DNA of 35,391 bases. Origin: a virus. Shown one piece after another: positions 14,928-22,395 of the stretch. The notes below the pieces were generated by a model. It did no database searches, was not told the origin of the DNA, and worked only from the letters and a program-made list of their open reading frames with translations. The stretch is from IMG/VR virus record IMGVR_UViG_3300031963_000485, positions 1-35,391 of that record; one strand, written 5' to 3'. Position 1 is the stretch's first letter. The number at the start of each line of letters is the position of its first letter. The position numbers were made by a program, and so were the translations under genes.

Positions 14928-16622
14928 TTAAGAATTTTTGACTTGGTCGATATTGATTCGGTGGATACTTAAATTTAGGTTATCGTTGGTGTCCTTACCA
15001 AAGGCGATGTTGACACTACCAGGTTTTCCTTGTTCTACGGTATCATAGTAAATATACCCGTTCCGAGTTTCCCAACCTCCACGAATGAGCGCATACTCAC
15101 CTCGACCAATAACGATATCCCCAAAAACATCAATTCCCTTATCGGGTAGGTTCGCATTGTTTGGGTCTTTTTTAAAGGCTTCGTTTTCTTCGGAAACAAA
15201 CCATACATTAACGCTATCCACACCCTCTACAGTTTCAATAACCGAAATGATGTCTGATTTGGGGATGCGGTCTCTTCGACGGTTCTTTAAGAAATAATCA
15301 CTCGATTTTGATACAACGGACTGCCTAATAGTATCTTTACTATAACCCTCAATGGCTATAATATTAACATTCATGACATATCTTTTTACGATTGGGTCTA
15401 AGATTTTGATTTCTGTGCCCATAATTTTTTGTCCGCTTTGTTCCACGTAATCATAAATTTTTTCCTTTTCATCATTGGTCAATAAAAACAATTGAACTGG
15501 AACCGAAAAGTAATCGGCACTTGCGGGTTTTCTTTTATTGACATCGGGAATGAGAAATAAGTAAACCACATTATCATCGGTAACATCATCGTCATTTAAT
15601 GAACTAAAGGCATCAATAACTGAAAATATGTTGAATTTTTCTAAAAAATAAACATAAGAGTCCGCATTAGCCAAGACAAAGGCTTTGGAAGTTTTGGGTG
15701 CTAATATTTTGGTTAAGGCGATAGGTTCGGGGTCAGAACCGAATAAAATGGGTTTAAACACCGAGATGTCAATTGCCTCATTGGCATCCACGGGTGTCCC
15801 AATGGTATCGTATAAACTTTCGGCAAAGGTAAAGCTAGCGGCTTCGGAATCAAAAATGTTCCCCCCATTACCACTTGTAGAAATATACTCAATTTGGATA
15901 GTCGCCCCCAATTCTGGTATTTGACCAAAATAAATGTTTCCAAAATATAAATCCAAACCCCCGTTGATACCCGTTTTAACAATACATCCTTTAGCATTAT
16001 AGGGAATGTCGTATAAACTCTCGTAAATTTTCCATTGGTCGCCGTTAACATAAACTTTGACGTTGAAATTATCAATCAACGCCCCCCTTTTACCGTTAAA
16101 ATTAAAAGATTGGAGTGCATCCCCACCTCCCGTAACTTTTTGTGTTTCAATAACCCCTTGAACTACTCGGAGTTCTATCGAATTTTTTCCAATCAGATTC
16201 ATCCTAGTTTCCTCCCCATCCATATCAATGATATAACTGAGGTTGTTGGTGTTATTGATTAGTCGAGTGTGTTTAGGGATTATGATGGTATTCCCATAAA
16301 TATTGAGCGGGTTGCCATTGTATGTGAGTTTGACTGACCCCGTAGCCGAAATCGCCCGAGTGGGGTTGTGACCTGCGATACGAGCCCAATTTCGAATAGA
16401 TACATCTCGAGTAGAGGTGTAAATATTTAATTCAGTGATACTATCTTCAATATAGTAGAAAATTAGTTTTCCTAAATCGATAAGGACTTGTAGAATTTGA
16501 CCATAAGCCGAAGCGGGGGTGAAAACCTCACCCACTTGAAGGAATTTACTAGTCAAGTACTCACGAGCATCGTAGTACATTTGACCAAAGCGAATTCTAT
16601 TATATTTGAAAATATTGGGCAC
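14928..16622 (-). CDS. Baseplate wedge protein, gp6 / baseplate J-like
   Basis: A 564-residue protein of the baseplate J/gp6 family. The N-terminus has the helical ILQVLIDLGKLIFYYIEDSI segment and TSTRDVSIRNWARIAGHNPT typical of the dimerising N-terminal arm. The middle (TGSVKLTYNGNPLNIYGNTI, then HTRLINNTNNLSYIIDMDGE) has the beta-strand order of J-like proteins. The C-terminal part (VKRYVMNVNIIAIEGYSKDT, RDRIPKSDIISVIETVEGVD, SVNVWF) matches the conserved J domain, including VESVxGVxxV-like spacing. Such proteins form the inner wedge ring around the hub. The start is GTG 16622, after an A-tract (TTAAAAAAAATTAGTCCC); there is no ATG nearby. It sits 14 nt after the gp25-like gene. Confidence 0.85.
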   Translation of the reverse strand: MPNIFKYNRIRFGQMYYDAREYLTSKFLQVGEVFTPASAYGQILQVLIDLGKLIFYYIEDSITELNIYTSTRDVSIRNWARIAGHNPTRAISATGSVKLTYNGNPLNIYGNTIIIPKHTRLINNTNNLSYIIDMDGEETRMNLIGKNSIELRVVQGVIETQKVTGGGDALQSFNFNGKRGALIDNFNVKVYVNGDQWKIYESLYDIPYNAKGCIVKTGINGGLDLYFGNIYFGQIPELGATIQIEYISTSGNGGNIFDSEAASFTFAESLYDTIGTPVDANEAIDISVFKPILFGSDPEPIALTKILAPKTSKAFVLANADSYVYFLEKFNIFSVIDAFSSLNDDDVTDDNVVYLFLIPDVNKRKPASADYFSVPVQLFLLTNDEKEKIYDYVEQSGQKIMGTEIKILDPIVKRYVMNVNIIAIEGYSKDTIRQSVVSKSSDYFLKNRRRDRIPKSDIISVIETVEGVDSVNVWFVSEENEAFKKDPNNANLPDKGIDVFGDIVIGRGEYALIRGGWETRNGYIYYDTVEQGKPGSVNIAFGKDTNDNLNLSIHRINIDQVKNS

Positions 16623-16636
16623 GGGACTAATTTTTT

Positions 16637-16999
16637 TTAACGAACAACTACACCGAGCTGTCTAACATCATCTATGTATATATCTAAATAAGCTAAATCT
16701 CGAACCGAGCCAGGCACAAAGGTTACTTGCATTCGGATATTGTACGTACTAGCTTCGGGGATGTAACGAGAAATTTGAGCATTGAATGCTGTTTCCAAAT
16801 CTTTATTATTGAAATTTAATTGAAATAATCTTCGCTCCAAATCCAAACCTAAACGAGGCTCGCCCAAGATATCACCTGGGGTCGTAAAAATTATCATTCT
16901 AATTTTGGTCAACGCCGCTTCCAAACTAGAATTTGTTTCTAATTGTTCGTAAGTATAATTGGGGTCTTGAAAATTGCGACAATATAATTCTTTTAGCAC
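16637..16999 (-). CDS. Baseplate wedge protein gp25-like (GPW/gp25 family)
   Basis: A 120-residue protein containing FTTPGDILGEPRLGLDLERR, the most conserved segment of the GPW/gp25 family, including the EPRxGLxL signature. Family members form the inner wedge core with gp6 and gp53 and help control sheath assembly. The protein ends with strands of an alpha/beta sandwich (VRDLAYLDIYIDD). The start is GTG 16999; an in-frame TAA lies 24 nt upstream and no ATG intervenes. The gene is separated by about 100 nt from the upstream structural gene; that gap contains a TATATATAC promoter-like variant. Confidence 0.93.
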   Translation of the reverse strand: MLKELYCRNFQDPNYTYEQLETNSSLEAALTKIRMIIFTTPGDILGEPRLGLDLERRLFQLNFNNKDLETAFNAQISRYIPEASTYNIRMQVTFVPGSVRDLAYLDIYIDDVRQLGVVVR

Positions 17000-17090
17000 T
17001 TTATGTGTATTTTTAGTTCTTAATTACAACCAGCATCGGTTACTTATTTTTTATTGATATAGATACAACATTGAATATTTTGTATTAGTG

Positions 17091-17098
17091 TATATATA
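17091..17098 (-). promoter_or_regulatory. Late-promoter-like variant TATATATA
   Basis: Minus-strand context GTTATATATACAC resembles the TGATATATACAAC site at 14594-14601 but lacks the G. It overlaps the spacer after the 243-aa gene and lies 92 nt before GTG 16999, farther than the other copies. It may give extra transcription of gp25-gp6. Confidence 0.3.
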
Positions 17099-17100
17099 AC

Positions 17101-17832
17101 TCACCTATAAATCATAAACCAATCGGGAACATTCTCCTCATCAATCTTGGTTTTGAGCATTTCAATTTCTTCCTTTCCCTCATCTTTCAGCATATCCCCA
17201 TTAACAGCGATACCACCTGGGAGGTTAAAAGTAAAAAACCCCAAAATTCGACCCAGGGAAATTTTGGCTTCCGCCGTCACCCATCTTTGGAAATTCCAAT
17301 CATCGTATAGTTTGGTTTCCTCTATTTTAACATAGGTTTGGAGGAATAGATTTTTTTTGGGGTCTCGACCTAATATCTTAAGTCGATGTGTATTGGTATT
17401 GAAATCATAAGAAACTCGTTCTAATATAAAGGCTTTGGTTAAATCCCAATAAGAATACTGAGCAGTTCGTAAAACCAAATCATCGGAAGCAAAGGGGGCT
17501 AAATATATCTCCGCTGCTAATAGCCTATTATCGGAAAAATCTCGGTCGATAGTTCCTAAGCGTCCGCCACCCGAAATTTCTTTACATTCAAAGACACTGA
17601 TAACACAATCGGGGAGTAAGATACTGCGAGTCCTTTTAAACTCGGGGTCGGAAAACCATTTCTTTTCAATCACGTAATATTGGGTCTCCACCGAATATTG
17701 ATAGTTAATGTAGAACCAATTCAAGGCTTGGTTGATTACCCTTTCAATTTCTTGGGGTGGGACAGAGTAGGGGAGTGCGCCACTACCCGTAATTTCGTCA
17801 TTAACTAATTGAATTAACTCACTTCGGGTCAT
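17101..17832 (-). CDS. Virion structural protein, possible neck/connector, 243 aa
   Basis: A soluble, well-conserved-looking protein. It opens with a helical region (TRSELIQLVNDEITGSGALP) followed by SVPPQEIERVINQALNWFYI, NYQYSVETQYYVI and ILLPDCVISVFECKEI. From memory, this arrangement (IPxxEIxRIIxxALxxFYxNY, then LPxCVxSVxxxR) is shared with unassigned virion proteins in large Bacteroidota and marine T4-like phages. Role unproven; a neck, head-completion or tail-terminator position is possible. It is the first gene after a GATATATA promoter and a strong terminator, and precedes gp25. The leader contains a small CCCC/GGGG hairpin and an A-tract (GAAAAAAATC). Confidence 0.65.
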   Translation of the reverse strand: MTRSELIQLVNDEITGSGALPYSVPPQEIERVINQALNWFYINYQYSVETQYYVIEKKWFSDPEFKRTRSILLPDCVISVFECKEISGGGRLGTIDRDFSDNRLLAAEIYLAPFASDDLVLRTAQYSYWDLTKAFILERVSYDFNTNTHRLKILGRDPKKNLFLQTYVKIEETKLYDDWNFQRWVTAEAKISLGRILGFFTFNLPGGIAVNGDMLKDEGKEEIEMLKTKIDEENVPDWFMIYR

Positions 17833-17874
17833 ATCGGAAAGATTTTTTTCACCCCTATGAATTGGGGGTTTTCT

Positions 17875-17882
17875 TATATATC
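17875..17882 (-). promoter_or_regulatory. Late-promoter motif GATATATA
   Basis: Minus-strand TTTTAGATATATAAGAAAAC, 42 nt before ATG 17832 and immediately downstream of the terminator at 17892-17921. It would restart transcription for the 243-aa, gp25, gp6 and 83-aa genes. Confidence 0.55.
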
Positions 17883-17891
17883 TAAAAGAAG

Positions 17892-17921
17892 AACCCCAAA
17901 GACCAAAAAGTCTTGGGGGTT
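17892..17921 (-). terminator. Rho-independent terminator
   Basis: Twelve-base arms, AACCCCCAAGAC and GTCTTTGGGGTT on the minus strand, pair at 11 of 12 positions around a 6-nt TTTTTG loop and are followed by CTTCTTTT. It ends the ART-containing unit before the next late promoter. Read on the plus strand the stem is followed by GTTATTTATT, so it could be bidirectional. Confidence 0.75.
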
Positions 17922-17979
17922 GTTATTTATTGAGGATGTAAACATCTTGATTTATTTTTTCCACCACACAGATATATTA

Positions 17980-18555
17980 CTAGTATGGGTCGTATTCAAT
18001 TCCCCCAATCGTTATATGCTCATCACTAAATAGCACATAATCATTCGAATCTTTAGCTATATTACGTTTTAATCCATCTACACCATTTTTGAGTAAAAAT
18101 AAAGATGCTTTTTTATCACCACCTAAAATCCTTGATAAAGTATTATAGAATAGCCACCCCACATAAGAGAATTCAACAACTTCGTCAGATTTTTTATTAT
18201 GTCCGCCTAATGCTTCTACAACTTTATTAACTATGTCCTCTTGAACTGGATTCCTCGTATCTATCAAAATATATCCTTTTTTGTCTTTAAAAAGATTTAC
18301 TTTATATAGATATTCGCCATATTCTTTATCTGGTATAAAGTTGCTAAAATAAATACCCCAACCACTTAACTGTCTATTCTTATTATTACTAACTTTTGAT
18401 ATATCAAATTTATCAAATTTAATCGGACTTCTATGGTAAGCTGTTATTCCTTCTTTAATAGAATCGAATTTTGAATTAAGTAGTAAAGTTTGTTCATTCA
18501 AATATTCACGCATAGTAGTTGCTATGAATTTGTGTGGTTTTTTATCTTGTCCCAT
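17980..18555 (-). CDS. ADP-ribosyltransferase-like protein with N-terminal tag
   Basis: A 191-residue protein. After the tag KFIATTMREYLNEQ (residues 9-22) comes AYHRSPIKFDKFDISK (39-54) and QLSGWGIYFSN (62-72). This matches the HGSP..F..FD and GWGLYF motifs of ADP-ribosyltransferases of the ART-PolyVal type, where His and Tyr cradle NAD+. The third catalytic region is probably YVLFSDEHITI (173-183), with Glu in the expected C-terminal position. Such enzymes modify host proteins; T4 Alt and Mod act on RNA polymerase, but the target here is unknown. The N-terminal tag is nearly identical to that of the neighbouring 204-aa protein. Codon use is AT-rich with few GGG/CCC codons, suggesting acquisition. 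A terminator follows 59 nt downstream. Confidence 0.7.
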   Translation of the reverse strand: MGQDKKPHKFIATTMREYLNEQTLLLNSKFDSIKEGITAYHRSPIKFDKFDISKVSNNKNRQLSGWGIYFSNFIPDKEYGEYLYKVNLFKDKKGYILIDTRNPVQEDIVNKVVEALGGHNKKSDEVVEFSYVGWLFYNTLSRILGGDKKASLFLLKNGVDGLKRNIAKDSNDYVLFSDEHITIGGIEYDPY

Positions 18556-18596
18556 ATTATAAAAACGTTCTTTTTTATTTGTTGTCGCCCAAAAAA

Positions 18597-19211
18597 TTAT
18601 ATAACATCATATGTTATGTCTTTTAATTCATTAGTTTCGTCATTTAGTTCGTATATGAATCTAACATCATCCAATGTTACATTTCTAACGGAAAACCCTA
18701 AACCCACATCACCGAGTTGAGAATTAATTGTAAAATCACCAATTTCGTAGGCAAACCCTTGCGTTTCCAATCTTTCAACCATGTTTAGGTTTAAAAATTC
18801 TTTCTCAATGGCATTAATACCAATAACATACAAACCCCCTTTATAGCGACCACTTTTTTTCACTTTCAATCCCCACTCAATAACCTCACTTCTTGAGCCA
18901 CCAAAGGAAGCACCGAAATATTTTTCTGGTGGGACACTATACTCACCGCCTATTATTTTTTTCGTTTTTAATATTATATTAAATTCCTTTTCATCAACAA
19001 TCCTCCATAAAAAGGTGGTTGTTAAAAACGTACCAACACCAATATTTCTAAACAAGCTAAATTTATTTCTTAAATAAATCGCCTCTTTAAAATTATCTTC
19101 AGTAATTTCGATGGGCGTTTCTTTGAAATCGTAAATACTATCTTTCGAAATCTTCTGCTCATTCAAATACTCATGTATGGTAGTTGCTATATAATCGAAA
19201 GAGGGTTTCAT
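18597..19211 (-). CDS. Tagged cargo protein, possibly a second ART-fold effector, 204 aa
   Basis: The N-terminus DYIATTIHEYLNEQ repeats the tag of the downstream ART-like protein; the shared 13-residue block differs mainly at conservative positions and the coding DNA is alike too. After it comes FLWRIVDEKEFNIILKTKKI, then FGASFGGSRSEVIEWGLKVK and YKGGLYVIGINA. LWR...E...I, followed by a Gly/Ser-rich segment with a W and a Tyr-led strand, is a layout seen in divergent ADP-ribosyltransferase and KptA-like folds, but the match is weak and the catalytic Glu is not obvious. Alternative: unrelated head protein. The ATG follows an A-tract leader (TAAAAAAAACAAACTAG), 14 nt after the 129-aa gene. AT-rich composition. 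Confidence 0.6.
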   Translation of the reverse strand: MKPSFDYIATTIHEYLNEQKISKDSIYDFKETPIEITEDNFKEAIYLRNKFSLFRNIGVGTFLTTTFLWRIVDEKEFNIILKTKKIIGGEYSVPPEKYFGASFGGSRSEVIEWGLKVKKSGRYKGGLYVIGINAIEKEFLNLNMVERLETQGFAYEIGDFTINSQLGDVGLGFSVRNVTLDDVRFIYELNDETNELKDITYDVI

Positions 19212-19225
19212 CTAGTTTGTTTTTT

Positions 19226-19615
19226 TTACTGACCGCAGTAACGTTCCAACTCGGCTTGGATTTTTTGATTATTCATGCCCTTAAGGCTGATGCCCGTGAT
19301 AGTTTGGAATATCTCTTGACTAATCGATTGGTCGTAACGGATTTTTTTCACCAAAGCCGCACAATTTTTCTGTTCAATTTCTTGTACTGTTTTGGACATA
19401 TTATTGATGAACATCTCTTTTTGTTTCTGTAGGTATTCCTCCCAAGTATCCGCTATGTGAGAAAATACACCCTCATCAAAACGCTTTTTATCGTACTCTT
19501 GGTAACCAAAATAATCCTTTCGGTTGTACTTGTCAAATAAATCTCCAAGAAATCTATTCATGTTACCCGCTACGCCTTCATTAAGAAAAGACTGATAATT
19601 TTTGATTGGTTGCAT
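19226..19615 (-). CDS. Tagged small protein, 129 aa
   Basis: First gene of the cargo unit. The N-terminus MQPIKNYQSFLNEGVAGNM closely resembles the leader I recall for T4 IPIII (MKTYQEFIAEA): Y-Q-[ES]-F-[IL]-x-E-[AG]. The remaining 110 residues are highly charged and helical (HIADTWEEYLQKQKEMFINN, SKTVQEIEQKNCAALVKK), with no enzyme motif, membrane segment or Cys cluster. This fits a small, basic or acidic internal head protein. The leader contains TAAAAAAAACAGAACAAT just before ATG, and a Bacteroidota-type promoter lies upstream at 19638-19670. Function inferred from tag and context only. Confidence 0.65.
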   Translation of the reverse strand: MQPIKNYQSFLNEGVAGNMNRFLGDLFDKYNRKDYFGYQEYDKKRFDEGVFSHIADTWEEYLQKQKEMFINNMSKTVQEIEQKNCAALVKKIRYDQSISQEIFQTITGISLKGMNNQKIQAELERYCGQ

Positions 19616-19637
19616 ATTGTTCTGTTTTTTTTACAAT

Positions 19638-19670
19638 GTAAATATAGCTAATTCGGCTGATAAAACCAAA
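19638..19670 (-). promoter_or_regulatory. Bacteroidota-type promoter for the cargo unit
   Basis: Minus-strand TTTG (19667-19670), 20-nt spacer, TATATTTAC (19638-19646): a good fit to TTTG / N19-21 / TAnnTTTG except the last base. It lies 23 nt before ATG 19615 and right after the amidoligase stop. It differs from the GATATATA late motif, so the cargo unit may be host-transcribed. Confidence 0.6.
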
Positions 19671-19679
19671 TTTTAGGGT

Positions 19680-21110
19680 CTATTTCTCCTTTTTATTTTC
19701 TTTCTTTTCGCCTTTTTTGTCTTTCTGAGTTTGGCGGTCACTATCCCCATCTTCCGTGTTCGCATCGGGGGTGTTTGTACTTTTACTAACCAAGACCGTT
19801 TCTTTGGATATCTTGGCTAATTTTCCAATTTCCCCATTTCGAATTACCCCACCTTTCATCTCGCAGTTAATAATCATATTTTTATTCTCTACGTAACAAT
19901 CATCTAAGGTATTGGAGGCGTGTAGGATACATTCTGTGACTTTAGAGCCCGTGATGCGATTGTTTTTTAAAAACTCACATCTAAAAAATCGAGAATTTTT
20001 AATTTTACAGTTATAAAACCAACAATGGTCTATCACCCCCTCTAATTCGCACTCCAAAAATTCGACATTTTCCACTTTGCAGTTGGTTATCTTAGCCGAT
20101 TGGATTTGATGTCGAGCCATTTCGGTGTCGTAATTATACAGACCTTTCCGAAGCCCACCAGTATTAATTAATTTAAATAAGGTATCTCGGATATTTCCCC
20201 AATAAGCTTCTAATAATTCACCATCATTTTTTAAATCTACGGATATTTTGATATCGGGAAAAATAGATTTAAAAACCTCGTATTTAACAAAGCCTCGATA
20301 ATTACGGCTGTTCGCATCGGTCATTTTTTTAAAGTCGGAGATTTCGAGTTCGGTCAATCCCTCCGAATTTAAAGTTTCGTAGAGGTGTGCCACGAAATAC
20401 TCCAAGATTTCTAAAATCTTTTTGGTTTTGCGCTCATAACCTTCCCCACCAAGGTAGCGGTATTCTAAATACCCCTTGTGTAATTTAGTGAAATTAACCC
20501 CGTAATATTTTTCTTCGTTGGGAAAATTAAGTATGGAGTTGCCATAATTAACCAACGTGGGGTTGTAAAAGAGGATATCATTAAAACCAATCTGTTTGAT
20601 ACTTCGAGCATAAACATTATCCTTACGGTCGGGGAATTTATCATAAACCTTGTTTTCATCAAAGGATAAGATAAATTTCGTCATGGGTAACGATGTGATT
20701 TGGTGACGGGTGGGGAGTTTTTTATTATCAATATTGATATTTAAATGAATCGCACAACGGTTGTTAGTATACCCGTTGTTGGTTATCCACTCCAACATTT
20801 TAATAATCACGTTTCGGCTTTCTTTATAACTGAGCGTGCCCGTCACCAATTCTCGCATTTTCTTTCCCCCCGAGTAATCCAATTCCAATTTGAAAACGGA
20901 ATCGGTAGGTTTGACTGAGGAGTGGTAGGTTAATTTTTCATCATCCAATCCTTTAATGACCATAGGAACAACTATTCGCTTCCCAAGAAATTTTCCGATA
21001 CTGCGGGCAATATCTACCCCGTTCTCAATTTCGGAGAAAAATTCAAATTCAACCCCCACTACGGTGGCATCTAAAATTTCTTCGGATGTATAGTTTTTCT
21101 TAATGCGCAT
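19680..21110 (-). CDS. Amidoligase-like (ATP-grasp-related) protein with beta-helix tail
   Basis: A 476-residue protein with two parts. Residues about 15-300 resemble the phage amidoligase family of the COOH-NH2 ligase fold: GVEFEF (19-24) is the GxExE metal-binding start, ELDYSGGKKMRELVTG (76-91) and IHLNINID (121-128) are later conserved elements. The enzymes join carboxyl and amine groups using ATP; substrate unknown, perhaps peptidoglycan peptides or a protein tail. Residues about 335-430 form a Cys-rich ladder (ITNCKVENVEFLECELEG, FYNCKIKNSRFFRCEF) with about ten-residue spacing, which looks like a pentapeptide-type right-handed beta-helix. The last 35 residues are Lys/Glu/Asp-rich and disordered. 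This combination is unusual. Stop overlaps no downstream gene. Confidence 0.75.
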   Translation of the reverse strand: MRIKKNYTSEEILDATVVGVEFEFFSEIENGVDIARSIGKFLGKRIVVPMVIKGLDDEKLTYHSSVKPTDSVFKLELDYSGGKKMRELVTGTLSYKESRNVIIKMLEWITNNGYTNNRCAIHLNINIDNKKLPTRHQITSLPMTKFILSFDENKVYDKFPDRKDNVYARSIKQIGFNDILFYNPTLVNYGNSILNFPNEEKYYGVNFTKLHKGYLEYRYLGGEGYERKTKKILEILEYFVAHLYETLNSEGLTELEISDFKKMTDANSRNYRGFVKYEVFKSIFPDIKISVDLKNDGELLEAYWGNIRDTLFKLINTGGLRKGLYNYDTEMARHQIQSAKITNCKVENVEFLECELEGVIDHCWFYNCKIKNSRFFRCEFLKNNRITGSKVTECILHASNTLDDCYVENKNMIINCEMKGGVIRNGEIGKLAKISKETVLVSKSTNTPDANTEDGDSDRQTQKDKKGEKKENKKEK

Positions 21111-21124
21111 TTCGGTTAGTTGTG

Positions 21125-22339
21125 TTATTTACTATCGGCAAATTTCAAATGGAGGCGGTTATTATTAGTGATGTAACCAATTTTAACCTCAATATTTTCC
21201 CCCACATTCAGTTTCCCTTGTTTTTTAGTTTTCAGTTCTTTCCCTGGGATAATACCAATCATATTATCATTCAACCGAACCGTTACCCCAAAAGGTTTTA
21301 CGTTAATAACCTCCCCATTAATCACCTCATCTAAACGAGATTTGTGGTAGTCCTCTAATTCTTTCCTCTGTTGGGCGGGGTCGATGCTAGTCAAAATGAT
21401 TTTCTTGTCATAAGATATTTCTTGAATCCAAAAAGTGATGGTATCACCCGCTCGATAGCCACGGTTATGAAAACGTTCCGTGTCAGCTTCCGACATTTTT
21501 GAAGTGTGGAGTAAACCCGTGAAAATGTCATCAAACTCGACAAAGACTCCAAATTTAGTCGCCCCCGTGACCGTACCCGTATATTGAGCACCCACCCCAA
21601 GCTCGTTGGTTTTTTGTGGGAGTACGGTTTTGACATATCTCTTGTATGAGAATACAAAGGTATCGCTCCCCTCTAAATAATCTTCCACCATGAGCGGAAT
21701 GGTTTTGCCAATCATTTCGTCAAAATTACGTACGATATTGGCGGCGGCTAGAGAGCCAGGTAAAAATCCAATCACCCCTTGCACGTTGACAAAGAATCCC
21801 CCTTGGTTTTTTTCCAAGATAGTTCCAAAATAAGCCGATGTTGGGTTGGTAATTTGTTCGTAAAACTCATCTTTAGTTTTGAGGATTTGACCTTTAGTAA
21901 TAGAACCTTTAAGATAGGGTTTGACTTGCTCGACTACTAAGTAGCACTTGTTTGCTAAAAATTCTTCTTTACCCTCGGGATTGCTAACAAAATCTAAGAA
22001 ATCAGTATAGTGCTTAAAGCCTATGCTTTCGATAAAGCTTCGCTCGCTTGCCATTTCGGTAATACATTCAAAGCCACCTTTCAAGACAAAATTAACCTCA
22101 CTACCTCGAACATGGACGATGTCGGTTATAAGGAAAGCTTCACCTACTAAGGGTTCTCCATTGGGCATATCTATTTTTAAGAGTTCCTCATAGTAAGCAA
22201 GGGCATAATCGGCATGATTATACACATTATCTTTATAACGGGAGAGAATAGCCGCATTGGGTATTTTTTTTCTTCGAGCAGTTTCAGCATCTAAATAATC
22301 CCAATCGAAATCATTGGCTGAGGTGGAATTCAAATTCAT
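21125..22339 (-). CDS. S1-domain RNA-binding protein
   Basis: A 404-residue protein with three recognisable S1/OB-fold repeats and a possible degenerate first one. The clearest are GAQYTGTVTGATKFGVFVEF (start of repeat near 250) continuing to GLLHTSKMS, and GEVINVKPFGVTVRLNDNMI (near 345) with GIIPGKELK. An earlier repeat has AYFGTILEKNQGGFFVNVQG, VIGFLPGSL. The order and length resemble a shortened ribosomal protein S1, which binds A/U-rich mRNA leaders and helps initiation. No RNase or polynucleotide phosphorylase domain is attached. It follows a GATATATA motif by 39 nt, with an A-tract leader (TTAAAAAAAACAAAC). It may alter translation in the host; see findings. Confidence 0.85.
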   Translation of the reverse strand: MNLNSTSANDFDWDYLDAETARRKKIPNAAILSRYKDNVYNHADYALAYYEELLKIDMPNGEPLVGEAFLITDIVHVRGSEVNFVLKGGFECITEMASERSFIESIGFKHYTDFLDFVSNPEGKEEFLANKCYLVVEQVKPYLKGSITKGQILKTKDEFYEQITNPTSAYFGTILEKNQGGFFVNVQGVIGFLPGSLAAANIVRNFDEMIGKTIPLMVEDYLEGSDTFVFSYKRYVKTVLPQKTNELGVGAQYTGTVTGATKFGVFVEFDDIFTGLLHTSKMSEADTERFHNRGYRAGDTITFWIQEISYDKKIILTSIDPAQQRKELEDYHKSRLDEVINGEVINVKPFGVTVRLNDNMIGIIPGKELKTKKQGKLNVGENIEVKIGYITNNNRLHLKFADSK

Positions 22340-22378
22340 GTTTGTTTTTTTTAAAGTGTAAAAATAAAAGTGTCTTTT

Positions 22379-22386
22379 TATATATC
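22379..22386 (-). promoter_or_regulatory. Late-promoter motif GATATATA
   Basis: Minus-strand AATGATATATAAAAAGACAC, 39 nt before ATG 22339, following the stop of the 158-aa gene at 22396. It would drive the S1-domain gene and the amidoligase gene. Confidence 0.55.
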
Positions 22387-22395
22387 ATTTTTAAA

